Part shown: in pieces, positions 24,286-35,838 of the stretch
Layout of the letters: each line of letters starts with the position of its first letter
Position numbering within the stretch: position 1 is the stretch's first letter
DNA from: Combretum micranthum
Lineage: Eukaryota > Streptophyta > Magnoliopsida > Myrtales > Combretaceae
DNA length: 64,000 bases
Assembly: GCA_024138025.1 (NCBI GenBank)
Contig: JAMXBD010000234.1
Span: 310,001-374,000, forward strand
Reading direction: 5' to 3'
Notes under the pieces: generated by a model
Databases searched by the model: none
Seen by the model: only the letters and a program-made list of their open reading frames with translations
What the model was told of the DNA's origin: nothing
Made by a program: the position numbers and the translations under genes

Positions 24286-27200
24286 CTACGCCATCTTTGG
24301 GAAACAAGAGGATACAGCATCTGCTACTGTTAGAAATATTCTGTCCTCACCGACCAACTTAACGAAATCCGACGAGTGAAGCTTGTCAATCACTACGGGC
24401 CCAGGATTTGCCAGGACAAGCTGGTATGCATCAAACACTTGGTCAGTCGAAATTACTTACCTTACCTTTGTTAGTTTACACTGAACTAGCAAATATGTTA
24501 TGCCCGTTTATTTGCATAACTAGTAGCTTACTTAGCATGAAGATATTTTTATAATAAGTTTATTTACCTGAATCTCTCTTTTTTGGAGACTCTTATATAG
24601 CTCTTCCAAGGCATGGATTCCACTGGTGTCAATATCCGTAACGGCTGCAATGCATATAACTCATCAAGAATCAAATTTCACCCTCAAACATGTGTATTAT
24701 TGGACTTGCTTTTTAGATTTTCTCTAATGAAATAAGACTTACGGGACATTTCGACTATCAAAAACTGTATTGGTGGTAAAAATGCTACTTTTAGTTTTTC
24801 TTCCTCATCTGTCAACCACCTCAATATCCTGCATCAAAGTGATTTAAAGTATTAAAAGAACTGCGGAAGTATGATAATCTTAGCTTCTACCAGTTCCTGT
24901 GATTATATAAGACTAGGATTATATAAAGCTGCTCAATCAGACCACTCCACCAAAATTCTTTGCATACTTGTTGGCACTTGTCATGTTTAAAAGCTGCCAA
25001 GTGAAAAATCTAGGTAGAGATTGCACTAGTGTTTCAGTATGGGTTATCTTAAAGTCAGAAGCATAGGCAAGAAAAAGAAACCATAAATTTAGATCAAACC
25101 AAAAGGCTTCATCTGATGGGAATTTTACTGAATTGGAACCAAGCATAACCTTATTTAACTGACCCTTTAATCAACTCAAATTTGAGAATGAGATACTTAG
25201 ATGGGATCCTTTTTCCTTGCGTTTTGGATTCGATGATTTTGAATTTTCCCTTGAGGGAAAAATCTAAAGATGCAGCCATAGTATGGAAGAAAAGAGACAA
25301 TACCTCTCTTTGATGTAGTTAGAGTTGGAGAAGTAAATTGCCGAATCAACACGGACTATCAAAACCCCTGGAACCATTGTTGCCTCTGGATATTGTTGGA
25401 TGTTTCTGTAAACAGTTGTCCTTGGAATATTTCCAAGAATTGCTGTCCGTGGCCTTGTAACTTGAAGAAGAATTTTGGCAAAGGATATCGAAACCTATCA
25501 TTAGCCACACAACGACCAAACTTCAGCAACTTTGGCCTTGATGCATCAATGAGAGGGATCCAAAACTAACGCAATTTCAAAAACATACCGCAATTAGTAG
25601 GCCTATCTCAACAGATTTAAAAGTCACTCCAAGGAATGCTCCCATGCAGGCAATAAAGTCAAATTTATCGATCTTCCATATCAAAATGGCTGCATCATAG
25701 TCAATTAGGCCAATCACAGCAGATATAATGATGGAAGAGAGGATCGCATTTGGTGTGTACTTGAACAGAGGGGTGATGAACTCTAAGGTGAGGAATACAA
25801 CACAGGACATAACAATATTTGAGACAGCAGTTTCACAGCCAGCCATAAAGTTTACAGCAGATCGGGAGAAAGAACCTGCAATATGTGTACTGTGTATTAG
25901 TAACTTCACAGCCATCCAATCCTCTGCATGTTGCATGTGGAATTTCCTAGCGTAGAGGGAACAAACTATTCTCATAGTCGAAGCTATACTGAACCAGCAC
26001 GTGGATCATGTAGGGCGGTTCATGTGCTTGGAAGTAGTTGGTCATTTTACTATGGTGCCCCTCTTTACCAAAAATAATTCACAATAAATAAATAAATAAA
26101 AGAAAGTAAAAACTATGATCATAGTCCTAAGAAGTTAATTGTGGTGGTGTTTAGGCCTTTTGCATCCATGTAGAATACAGTTGATGCTAGAACTATCAGG
26201 TTTCTCAAAAGATTCAAGCCAAGTGAGAGTTCCAATATATTTTTGTTATCTGTGGGCAGATTTATCACTCCTGGCTTCTTACCTGTTGCAACATAGCATG
26301 AAGTCATAGAACCAACAATATTCATTGTTCCCAATGCAAACATCTCTTTGTTCCCATCCAATTGATAGTCTTTCATGGCTGCAAAAGTTCTTCCAATTGA
26401 AACAGCTTCCTATTTCATTGAGACCCGTTATTAGTGAAAATTGTCAAAAGTATGTGTTTGTATCAATCTAGAAGAAGATCAAAAAGAGTAGCAACCCTCA
26501 CCGTGAGTCCTATCATACCGGCTATGATTCCAATCCTTACACCTTTGAGGAGGTAGTCACCTTGAAAGTATATTTGATCAACTGAGGGAGGGTTGATTCC
26601 TTTCTCTATGTGTTTTACCTGGAAATTTCATTAAAAAAGCTTAGTATATACGTTTCTTTCTATTTGATATTCATCAAATTCTTGTCGTTTCACATCATAT
26701 TATTGAAGCTCAAAATTTAAGGATAGCTCATGCTTACAATTGCAACCCCATGCTTGTCTGCACGAGTGATAAATACAAAAAAAGTGGAGAGGATAACTGA
26801 TGTCAGCGGTGCAATTGCTGGCACCCAGAAGAGTTTCTTGTTTTTCTTTCCCTGTGCATCAAAGTTGAGATGAGCATAGGTTCAACAGCAATAGCTTGAA
26901 ATATCTCACAGTGTTTTAGATACATACTATGTACTTAGCAAATAGAAGAAAAGCCAAAAATGTCGCTCCTATAACTATCGTTTGCCAGTTCCACTGCAAA
27001 ATTTAACAAGCACACCAATTAGCCCCGCCAGATAGAAGAACAGATGTTCTATAATGGCACCCATTTTTATCATGTGTAAGTGAGAGGAACACAAATGGAG
27101 AGAAAGCCTACTCCATGATGGGCGGACTGGAAAACAGACTTCATTACTGAAACAATATCAGTGTTTGTTGTGAAATTGTTTATACCAAGAAATCCCTTAA

Positions 27201-28160
27201 GCTGCTGCAGGGCAATTGTGATGGCAGCTCCAGCCATGAAGCCAACAATGGCAGCATGGGACAGGAAGTCAATCAAGAAGCCCAACCTGACAGCAAAAAC
27301 AACTCAAGAATGAGCCAATATAGGAGGATATTACAAAAAATTGAGGCAAAAGCATCAGACAAGAAAATTAGAATGCCATATCTACCTGAAAAATCCTAGG
27401 GCAGCTTCAGTTATCCCTGCAAAAAAAGTGGCAGTAAATGCAAGTCGCCGATACTCCTCTGGATTTGTTTTTGGATCAATCTCATTACTGAGAAATGTCC
27501 CCAGTAGAAGAGAAACTACTGCCACAGGTCCTATGGCTATATCTCTTGAGCTTCCCATGAATGCATATACTAGTGGAGGAACAAAACTCGAGTCTGGAAA
27601 CAACAGAATGAATCAGGAAGTTTTTGCGATGAAATTTTGGTGCAATTACCCAAGTCTAATTGACAGTTCACTTACAAAGACCATACTGTGGGTCTAAATG
27701 TGCAAGTTTCGAGTAGGCAATGTCCTGTTTATCCATTTTGCACTATATTAGAATCATAATCTATGGAGACTGATAGGATTCATCATCTTATGCAGCAAGT
27801 TCTTTACAGTACCTGAGGAATGCAGAGACTAGCAATGGTTAGTCCTGCAATGAGATCACCCTTAAACTTGCGTAAATTATAGTTCCTTGCCCATTCAATG
27901 ATCGGAAATACAGCCTGAACTCCAAGAACAAACTTTCTAGACCGAGGTTGATCCTTGAAGTTTCGTAGAGGATCATCTGCAAAAAATGTTTCTTTCAAGG
28001 TTGAAGTGAATTCCTGTAACAAGTTCTGCTTGGGAGGAATCCCCACTTTGTGAACAGGATGCTCATTTTCTACATTGTATCTTAATGATGATTCCTGGCT
28101 TTTAATCTCCATCTCCATTGCTCCAGTTTCCTCATCCTTTACATGACCAACTGAAGCCAT
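24286..28160 (-). CDS. SULTR1: High-affinity sulfate transporter, group 1, 13 exons, complete
   Basis: Proton-coupled sulfate importer of the SLC26/SulP family, expected in the plasma membrane. On the reverse strand exons are 28160-27813, 27724-27676, 27593-27386, 27286-27112, 26993-26928, 26851-26738, 26618-26502, 26409-26283, 25875-25589, 25494-25304, 24828-24743, 24644-24568 and 24420-24286 (stop TAG). They total 1980 nt, 659 residues, the usual family length, with every junction GT-AG and in phase. Group-1 marks: [11 protein letters not shown] near the N-terminus, [14 protein letters not shown] (encoded across exons 2-3), [19 protein letters not shown], and a C-terminal STAS domain with [15 protein letters not shown] (Thr about residue 596). 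An in-frame upstream ATG at 28190 exists. I prefer 28160 because a possible 5' UTR splice acceptor falls between the two. Which SULTR1 paralogue it is cannot be decided. Confidence 0.96.
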
Positions 28161-30109
28161 AAGCGACACCACCTGTTTCCAGGAGATCACAAAAGCTATA
28201 TACTTATCAGTAATATTACAATGCTGAATTTATTTGTAAGCAAAATAATGAATATAATATGTAACCTCCAAACTTTTGTGTACTTTCTATTTCACTTTTG
28301 AAGACCTGTGTGCAATATAAACAGCATTTAAAAACTCATCAAATGGCTTACTTATTATAGGAATGAAGAAAAGTTGATGTTATTGCTAGCAACAGGAAGA
28401 ATCAACTACTTGGTGTTTTCTTGTTGAACTTGTAAGGAATCTCAGGAAACATGTGATTATATATAACTTTCGTACAACTTTTTGGGTTAAACTAAGGAAG
28501 GGCAAAAGAAGAATTATTTACAAATTTGTCATACGAATGTGGGCCTAATATAAGTCACGTTCAGTTAGGCAAGCAAAATAAAAGTAAGAGTTTAACATTG
28601 ACTAATCAACCCAGGATCATTAGATTATTCAAAGCCTGAGATTTGACGCAGGGAAGGATGACCTTAGGGCTTAGGCCTTCCATTACTGTGGTGTTAGCGA
28701 ATTAAAATTATAGGTTGAAGGTGCTGACATAATTGCTTAGGTGGCAAAAGACTAGAGAAGTGGGAGGATAGAGTCATCACCTCAATTTTTTTAATCCTTT
28801 TACAAAGCCAATAGTTAGTTAGGTAGAGATGAAACTTTTAGTCACCTCCCACAACACATTTTAACCCCTTCATAACTTTTGGAAAGAGGCCCTCATCGAT
28901 CGCAAACTGTCCCTAAATGGCTCATAAATAGTGAAGGTATTGGTCCTTATCAAGTGGGATGTAATGCATGCTTCCAAAAATGCAATCAACAGACATTTAG
29001 GAAGTTTAGTGTCTATTTTACTTTCAATAGTTTTGGATGTTTGCCTTTTTACTTTTCCAACCCAAAACTTGCATAAGAAGCATTAGCCAAAAGTAAGAAA
29101 AGCCCAAGGAGGCTACACTATCTTTGCATAATATTGTAAGAGAAGCTCAAGAAGACCAATTACTAGTATGAGGTTGTTCCATGGAAAATGCTTCCAGTTG
29201 TAGGAAAACATTCTTAGAAACAGTTCTGGTAGAATGAAGGAGAGAGTAATTCAATCATTGAAGTATGGTGAACTGATTTCTTTATCACTTTGGGTATAGT
29301 ATCAAACATTACCATTTATTATTGCTAGCAACCACTTCTTCCCACCACCAACTATGACCACCAGCTAACACCACCACTTTCGTTTTGATATATCGTGATT
29401 TAACAATCATAAGTACGGGAATTTTGGCGAATCTAAAAGCAAATAATACAAAACTTAGGGCCAAACAATCCTTCAAAATAAACTCTCCCTGCTTTTCATG
29501 TTCATAAAAGTTTTCAAAAAAAATAAATAAATAAAGGAGCACCATTAAATTAAGTATAAAGCAACAAAAGCACACCAGCATTTCACCGCTCAACATTTAA
29601 GAGTTTCGCAAGAACACTAACAATCAATGCAAGAATTATGGATTTGGATCTTTTATTATTATTATTATATTATTATTATTATTTTTCTCAACTTTTAATC
29701 AATTTCCAAATTTGAGATTATCTGGATTCTTGAAACATCTTATGATATCATTATGCTGTGACATTCTTCCTTGTAGTCTCAATTGTCACATGTAAATTGA
29801 TGGAAATCACAATTCAAGAAGGTAATTGGAGAAAACAAATTTCCAAAAGTGATTATTGTGCACCCAACATTAATAAATTAGGAAATCATGATTTGAATCG
29901 TTGAAGTAAGGAACTAAATTATCAGTTAAAAAAAAATGAACAGATTATTGCTTTAGCTTTGTCCCACACCCCTAACCCCTTTGATTTCATCAATAATACA
30001 TAATAAACAAAATTAGCATCCAAACATAAATGGATTATTCAACACTGAAAAATGAAAGAAATCCCTCAACCCAAAAAAAAAAATAATAAAAAAACAACCA
30101 CCCAACGAA
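28161..30109 (-). promoter_or_regulatory. Upstream region of the sulfate transporter (5' UTR and promoter, unresolved)
   Basis: No coding exon or clear transposon is seen in these 1.9 kb, so it should contain the 5' UTR and proximal promoter of the reverse-strand gene. A possible splice acceptor ends at 28173 (CAG on the reverse strand), which would make the first 12 bases before the ATG part of a second UTR exon. A TTA-repeat run lies at about 29657-29690. No specific transcription-factor site can be claimed. Confidence 0.35.
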
Positions 30110-30230
30110 CTTGTAACCTAATGGTATTATCGGTCTCTCACTGGTTGAGCCTAATGACATTACCCGTCTTTCAAGTGTGGCGCAACAGGATCGAATCTCT
30201 TCCCTGTTACAATGGCGGAAGGAAAAAAAG
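30110..30230 (+). mobile_element. tRNA-derived SINE-like sequence, possibly with a duplicated head
   Basis: Two tRNA-like heads in tandem: TAACCTAATGGTATTATCGG near 30114 and GAGCCTAATGACATTACCCG near 30148, each followed by a GTCTCTCA or GTCTTTCA stretch. A box B-like GGATCGAATCT lies at 30188-30198, correctly spaced from the second head. A short A-rich tail follows. No target duplication was found. A degraded SINE is inferred. Confidence 0.4.
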
Positions 30231-30876
30231 AAAAGTAGAACACCTCGCGCTTTGTGTAATCACAAACGCCAAGCTCCTTAATTCACTTAACCAAAGAAAA
30301 ACCAACATCGAATTGCCTAGGCATGCCCAGCTGAAACCCTAATTAGTTAAAGATTATTTCCTGGTCCATTTTTTTTTTTTTTTTTAATGTTATTCGTATC
30401 CATCATCATTTTTCATTAGCGACAGGAGATAAAAAAATGTTCACCGCACTTTCACCGAATAAAGAAACTTCTCTTCTTCCAACAATAAACAAAAAGGAAA
30501 TTCCCATTCACTTGAGACATGAAAGCACTCATTTGGTCTCATTCATCTACTTTCTTTAAAAAATCACTTGCACTTTCTAGAGAATAAAGTCAAATACCTT
30601 ACCACTTCTCACCAGAACCGTCGATAGTGGGGTAATGTGTGATGAATGAGATTCTTATACGAACTCTCTCTCTCTCTCTCTCTTTCTTTATCTCTCTTCA
30701 ATATTTTGTAATCCTTTGTCTCTCACAGCATTTCTGTATCTACATGCCAAAAAGAAAAAAGTAATCAAAAGAAACAATATTCAATATCAAAAGTTAAAAA
30801 GTGTTACATACCACAAAAAAAATATGTATATATTAAGTACCGGATTTTCAAACTTGTTATGATACCTACCCTTTCT
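30231..30876. repeat. (CT)n microsatellite and AT-rich spacer
   Basis: A T run near 30370-30386 and a (CT) run at about 30663-30682 are the only structured elements. No exon seen. Confidence 0.6.
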
Positions 30877-31088
30877 TTTCTGGCTGCCCACACTCAATGG
30901 TTCTTATGTCTCTAAGTGCTGGACAATGATTCATTAGGATCACCAATATTGGACCAAATCTCGTAAAACAGGAAGATACAACATAGAATTCCTTAAACCG
31001 TCCATGTTCAATGAACCTAATACGATTGCATTCTGAGATTATCTTACTGGTTTTTAGCTGTGTACATTTAGCAGAAAGCACGCTTGAT
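30877..31088 (-). pseudogene. Exon-like fragment of an unidentified protein gene
   Basis: On the reverse strand a frame of about 70 codons (SAKCTQLKTSKIISECN then FKEFYVVSSCFTRFG and NHCPALRDIRTIECG) is preceded by TCTTTACAG and followed by AAAG/GTAGGT, i.e. splice-like borders on both sides. Its amino-acid composition is protein-like, unlike the surroundings. No partner exons are recognised within a few kb, so it may be a relict exon or a captured fragment. I do not recognise the family. Confidence 0.3.
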
Positions 31089-31381
31089 ATGTGTCTGTAA
31101 AGAAGAGGAAAAAATGGAAATAAAAGCAGGTGCTTACTGTTTATATATAATGACCCGAGATACCGAAAGAAGAGGGGAGTTATAAGAGAGAATTATCGAA
31201 AAATAATGTCTTTTATTATATCCGGAAAAGTGAGAAAACGTATTCAAGGAAAAAATCTTTATAGTAGGAAAAATTAGACTGATACTTGGTGTTTAAGTTT
31301 GAATAGAAGAAGATATTTTTTTAATGGTAGAAAGAGGACTAAGGTTCTTAGACCTCGGAGGAGCAACGCAAACAGAAAATA

Positions 31382-31412
<31 letters not shown>

Positions 31413-32648
31413 TGTTGCATATGGTCGCATCAACATCACTTCGGCATCTAAGTCACCACATATATATAATAGCGGCATAATATTAATATAGAGTCTAACA
31501 CTTACCGCTCGTTTACTTGATATGAATAACTGTTTATTCTCTTTTTATTTAATTTAAAGCTGTTATTATGATATTCACTTGAGGAGAATATCAATTCATA
31601 ATGAATTGGTATTATGAGTAGCAATTTATATCTCCATTCCTATAAATTGGAGACCTATTTGGGTCAACTTACTTACCAATCATACTTATCATTTTTTCAA
31701 CCTACAATATATAATTTTTATACATAACCTATTATACCTATAAGTTTTTAAATAAATATATAACTTTATGCTAAATTCAATAGCGAATCTTGCATCTTCT
31801 CTATAAATGACTTGACTCAAGTCCAATCCTCATTCAATGTTTTATTTTTCAACTTTATCATAAATACCCTTATATTGAAAATATTACCTATACAATTGTG
31901 AATTATCTTCTTTATATAATGAATACGTGAGGCATTATAGATATTTTACCTTATACTTCAACAATTGCTTATTTTACATTTTATAGCAAGTGAACATTAA
32001 CCTATTACATTCCTTTTGAATTGAAATTTCATTATTTCCTTATTCTATATAGTGAAGTGAATGGGTAAACGCTATTATTGTGGAAAAAAAGCTATCAATA
32101 TACAAATTAAACAAAGTTAATTACTAATATCCCATTGCAATATCACAATTGTAAAATACGGTATAGGGTTTCAGACACAAATCACGAAAAATAAATCATG
32201 ATATCAAGTTTTCATACCATTGCTATATTGCGGGTCTTAAATATGATATACATATCATTGGTCTTAAATACGATATAGTTCTACATATATTGCATGTCAC
32301 AAGATAATATACGCTACTATATTGCCTTACCAACCCACTATATACTTATGGGTATATTTCTCACATATGCTATTTTATATGTGCAATTGTGGTATTATAT
32401 TTTAATAATTATTTTTATTTAGTCCTTACTTAAATAATTAATTTCAATTAGTGGTCTAAACAAGAAATAATTTTGTATAATATTTTTCTACTAATTTTAT
32501 TAAAAAATATTAAAATATAAATTATATAAAAGTAATTATCATATTATCAATTGTATATCATAAATGCAATATTATAAAAAAGAGGGGTATGTATGATTTA
32601 AAAAATAATAATAAAGTAAAAATGACATTTATTAGGTACAATATTTGA
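31089..32648. other. AT-rich intergenic DNA with (ATT)n microsatellite
   Basis: A pure (ATT)n run lies at about 31382-31411. From about 32110 to 32420 the ends are weakly inverted (AATTACTAATATCCCATTGC against the reverse of the ATAATTATT end), suggesting another MITE of the 36.6-kb type. No coding exon is seen. Confidence 0.4.
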
Positions 32649-32752
32649 TTTTTTTTTTTTTTGTATTACAATATGAGAAGGGAGGAATCGAACCTGTGAA
32701 CTCGTATATGAGAGACCAAGGAGACAGCACTAGACTACAAGGTCATTGGCTA
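32649..32752 (-). mobile_element. tRNA-derived SINE
   Basis: On the reverse strand it reads a tRNA-like head with box A TAGTCTAGTGC (32737-32727), then GGTCTCTCATA, box B GGTTCGATTCC (32694-32684) exact to the RNA polymerase III consensus, then a short body and a poly(A) tail (T run 32649-32662 on +). The spacing of A and B boxes, about 33 bases, fits a tRNA-derived promoter. It is too short and lacks the acceptor-stem pairing for a real tRNA gene. Confidence 0.7.
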
Positions 32753-33559
32753 AAAATAGTTAAAAATCATACTAATTACATATGATATCGAAATATCTAT
32801 ACCTATCCTAAATTGTACTAAATTTAGTATAAAATTTAAAACTGTATTTATTACATGTGCTTTTGCAATAATATTTATATAATTATTTAATATTTGTATA
32901 AATAAATTTATAATGCATAGGTAAATAGACATATATCTTTTTATAATACTAGTAGAGGTCGCACCCCTTATACAAGTGCATATGTAAAATTATTAAATGT
33001 TTAATATCATAAAACATATTTATAATTAGATTTTATAATGGAAATTGATACAAAGGAAAACAATTATGATGATAGACAGTGGGGAGAAAGAGAATGTTAT
33101 GAGCAGTTATTTGGAACATAATACAGAAATATTATGAAAAAGTGGGATTTCAAGACATGAAATGATGGATTTGGAAATTCATAACAATAAAAAAAAAAAT
33201 ATTATAAACTAAAAAGACTCTGACCTTGGTTCTTTCACTTTAATGATATAGATATTAGTAGATAAAAAAGGAGTTATTATTATTGACATGACAGAGCTTG
33301 TTAAGGGGGAAAAGAGAAAAGTATTATTAGCAATTATATCATGTGTCACTTATGAAAAAAAAAGTGAAAATGGAACTTATGAGAGCATTTAATAAAAAAA
33401 AAAAAAAAAAACCCTCTTATGTTTCATATCCTTATAGCTAGGATTATCAAGATATAAAATTAGAAATTAAAAAGTATAAACGAATATAACATATTCAAAA
33501 ATCATTAATATTACAGATAAATACATAGATATAAATTATAAATACAACGCTTATTTCCT
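32753..33559. other. AT-rich intergenic DNA, no gene seen
   Basis: Almost entirely A/T with several A runs (for example near 33394-33411). No repeat border or exon recognised. Confidence 0.4.
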
Positions 33560-33912
33560 TGTTATCCTCTAACAATGTCGTTTGTCATGTATCGTAGTAA
33601 TTCCATATACCTTTTCAATGTGTAAAGCAGAAATAGATAGGCTCTTGTTGTTTGCGGTAAGTGCGATTCCCATGCGAACGGCCATGTGGCGACAATCCAA
33701 GTGGAAACACAAAGTCAATGGTGAGAGAGTGGACTTTGTCAATTTCGTGGCCAATCGTTCGTACTTCATTATTGGTGCCATTTAGTCTTCCCGTCGATGT
33801 AGTGGATCCCGCGTGTGTCGGTTATGGATGTGGACGTAAAGGAGGGGAGGTTCGTCATTTTGCCTGTGCGGAATCAACTTTTCTCGTAAGAAATTTCAAC
33901 CTTAGAGTGTGA
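33560..33912. other. Locally GC-richer segment of unknown origin
   Basis: Clearly higher GC than the flanking kilobases, open in several frames (33582-33785 +, 33661-33912 +, 33569-33781 -). None shows a domain I know or splice-like borders. It could be a captured gene fragment or a piece of an element. Confidence 0.3.
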
Positions 33913-34877
33913 TGCGAACTCACAAGTCTAGATTCCCTAGCTTGTCGTTGGTTCAAGTTCAAAGATCTTGCACCATAACTTCAATGCCGTTGAACTTTCA
34001 AAGGAAAACCACCACGGACATTCGACAATGATCTTCATCATAATTTATATCTTAAAGAAAATAAACTGAAAATAATTTGTATAATGTTAATAAGTAATTA
34101 ATTAGAGATTCGGGCTATTGCATGGATTTTACTTTAAAGTAAATTAACTTAAAGGATCTTTTTTATAATTATGAAATTGTTATATATTTACTTACCTAAA
34201 AAAATTGTTTATATTTGTTTTTGAAAAATTTTTATGCTCTCATCAAATCAATTATCCAATCAATAAAATTAATATAATAATTAATATATTTAATAAGTGG
34301 TACACTAATGATTAAGTATAAATTTGAAACATTTTAAATAACTAAGGAGACAGTTACATAAAAAAAAAATATACAAACATTCTTGTCATCAATGCATTAT
34401 ACTCAATTAGAAATTTTGGATGGACAAAAATGAAAGGAAATGGTAGGAAATTTGATATTTGGAAACTTAAATAAGTAGTTCAAACAAATGGAAATGAATA
34501 AAAATATTTTCATAAAAAATATTGGAAAAAAAAGAAGAAAATTAGAGTGAAGGTATTAAAATACCCTTTTGTAGAAATGTTGATAATTCTATCAAATCAT
34601 AATTTATCTCTCATCGTTTTCTTACTCATTTTGACGTGTACGTTTTTTCTTATGTATTGCCATATGGACTGTTGATAGCCATAAAATGGATAAGATTCTC
34701 TGTCTCATGCTTCCGTGTTCCCACTTCCCATTTATTCTCATTCGTTATTTGTGATTTGATGGTATTTTATCCGCTTTCTATTTTTGTTAACCTTGGAATG
34801 TAAGCTTACTTTACTGTACATACGGATCCTCTCCAAGAACGGTACGAGTAGACTAAAACTAGTTGTAATTTCCTATC
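33913..34877. other. AT-rich intergenic DNA, no gene seen
   Basis: No exon, no inverted repeat and no LTR landmark recognised. Ordinary AT-rich spacer. Confidence 0.35.
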
Positions 34878-35427
34878 GGGTTTTATGCGGATCTAGCCTT
34901 GTATTTAAAATTAAATCCGAAAATACCTTGTTTTGATAAGATAATTCATAAATAACCAAACAAAAACGCATTCAAAAAATACGTATAAATATTTACACTA
35001 GTAGAGAATGGACTCGAACACATTTGGGGAATACGTTCAAAATTTTTTTCCAAAATTTTTTATGCATTCTGTATTTGCATCCATATCCATCTTCTCTCAC
35101 TTGCTTGTCTCTCTGCTCTCTCGCCTCGGTCGCTCCTCTCTCTTCTGTCTCTCCACTGTGGTAGTACTAGTGTGTTTTTCTTTTTAATAAAAGAAAAGGA
35201 CGCATTCAATGAATGCGTCCGAACTCAATCCTTTAGGATGAAAAAAAAAATTCGAACGCAAATGTGTTTGAGTACTTTTGATGATTCAAAATTCGAGCGC
35301 ACTTGGGAGTACGCTTCTAGTGTAAATATTTGTATGCGTTTTTGTTTGGGTATTTGTGGATTATCTTTTCAAAATAAGATATTTTTGGATTTAATTTTAA
35401 AAACAAGAGTAGATCTGTACAAAACCC
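34878..35427. mobile_element. Mutator-like non-autonomous element with ~200-bp TIRs
   Basis: The left arm begins GGGTTTTATGCGGATCTAG and continues with TTAAAATTAAATCC, GATAAGATAATTCATAAATA, CCAAACAAAAACGCAT, AATATTTACACTAG and AACACATTTG. The reverse complement of the right arm (ending AAAACCC at 35427) has the same blocks in the same order. Flanks are atttcctatc (34868-34877) and atttccaaac (35428-35437), 8 of 10 identical, as expected for a Mutator-type 9-11 bp target duplication with drift. The centre holds a C/T-rich stretch and no transposase. Confidence 0.75.
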
Positions 35428-35469
35428 ATTTCCAAACTACAACTTAACATAATTTGAATGTTGAACAAT

Positions 35470-35838
35470 GGTTGCATTACATCAAAAGATCATAATATTT
35501 GAAAATAAGTTTATTTGAGATAACAATATTTTGAGTGATTAAAAAGAGATCATAACATTTAGAGAAATGGATACAATTGAGGTCACCGTTAACACGTGTT
35601 AACAAGAAAAATATTTAAAGTTAAAACTTAGAAGATCTAGTATGTCATGACATAGTTAATGTGTTCTCAATTGACCTACTTCTCTAAACGTTATGACTTC
35701 TTTTTAACCATTTGAAATATTGTAACCTAAAATAAACATACTTTCTAAGCGTTGTGAGCTCTTTTTAACTATTTGAAATGTTATGGCCTTAAATGAAATA
35801 ACTCATAAACGTTGTAACCTTTTTAGTGTAATTTACCC
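35470..35838. mobile_element. MITE, fold-back element (copy 2 of family M1)
   Basis: Inverted halves with repeated GGTTACAACGTTTA or GATCATAACATTTAGAG words. The outer right end reads AGTGTAATTTACCC, the same as copy 1 at 8468. The motif 'GATCATAAC-ATTT plus a T/A-rich spacer' repeats two to three times in each arm, so the arms themselves are built from short direct repeats. No ORF. It lies about 40 bp from the Mutator-like element. Confidence 0.7.

Noticed and set aside
27341..27697. Forward-strand frame of 118 codons
   Set aside because: It is antisense to exons 2 and 3 of the sulfate transporter and shows no domain.
29776..30540. GTCTC words upstream of the sulfate transporter (29776, 30133, 30536), i.e. 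GAGAC cores on its strand, as sulfur-response elements
   Set aside because: A five-base word is expected this often by chance in 2.4 kb and there is no clustering.
32684..32737. A tRNA gene, because of exact box A and box B
   Set aside because: No acceptor or anticodon stem pairing and a poly(A) tail follows, so a SINE fits better.
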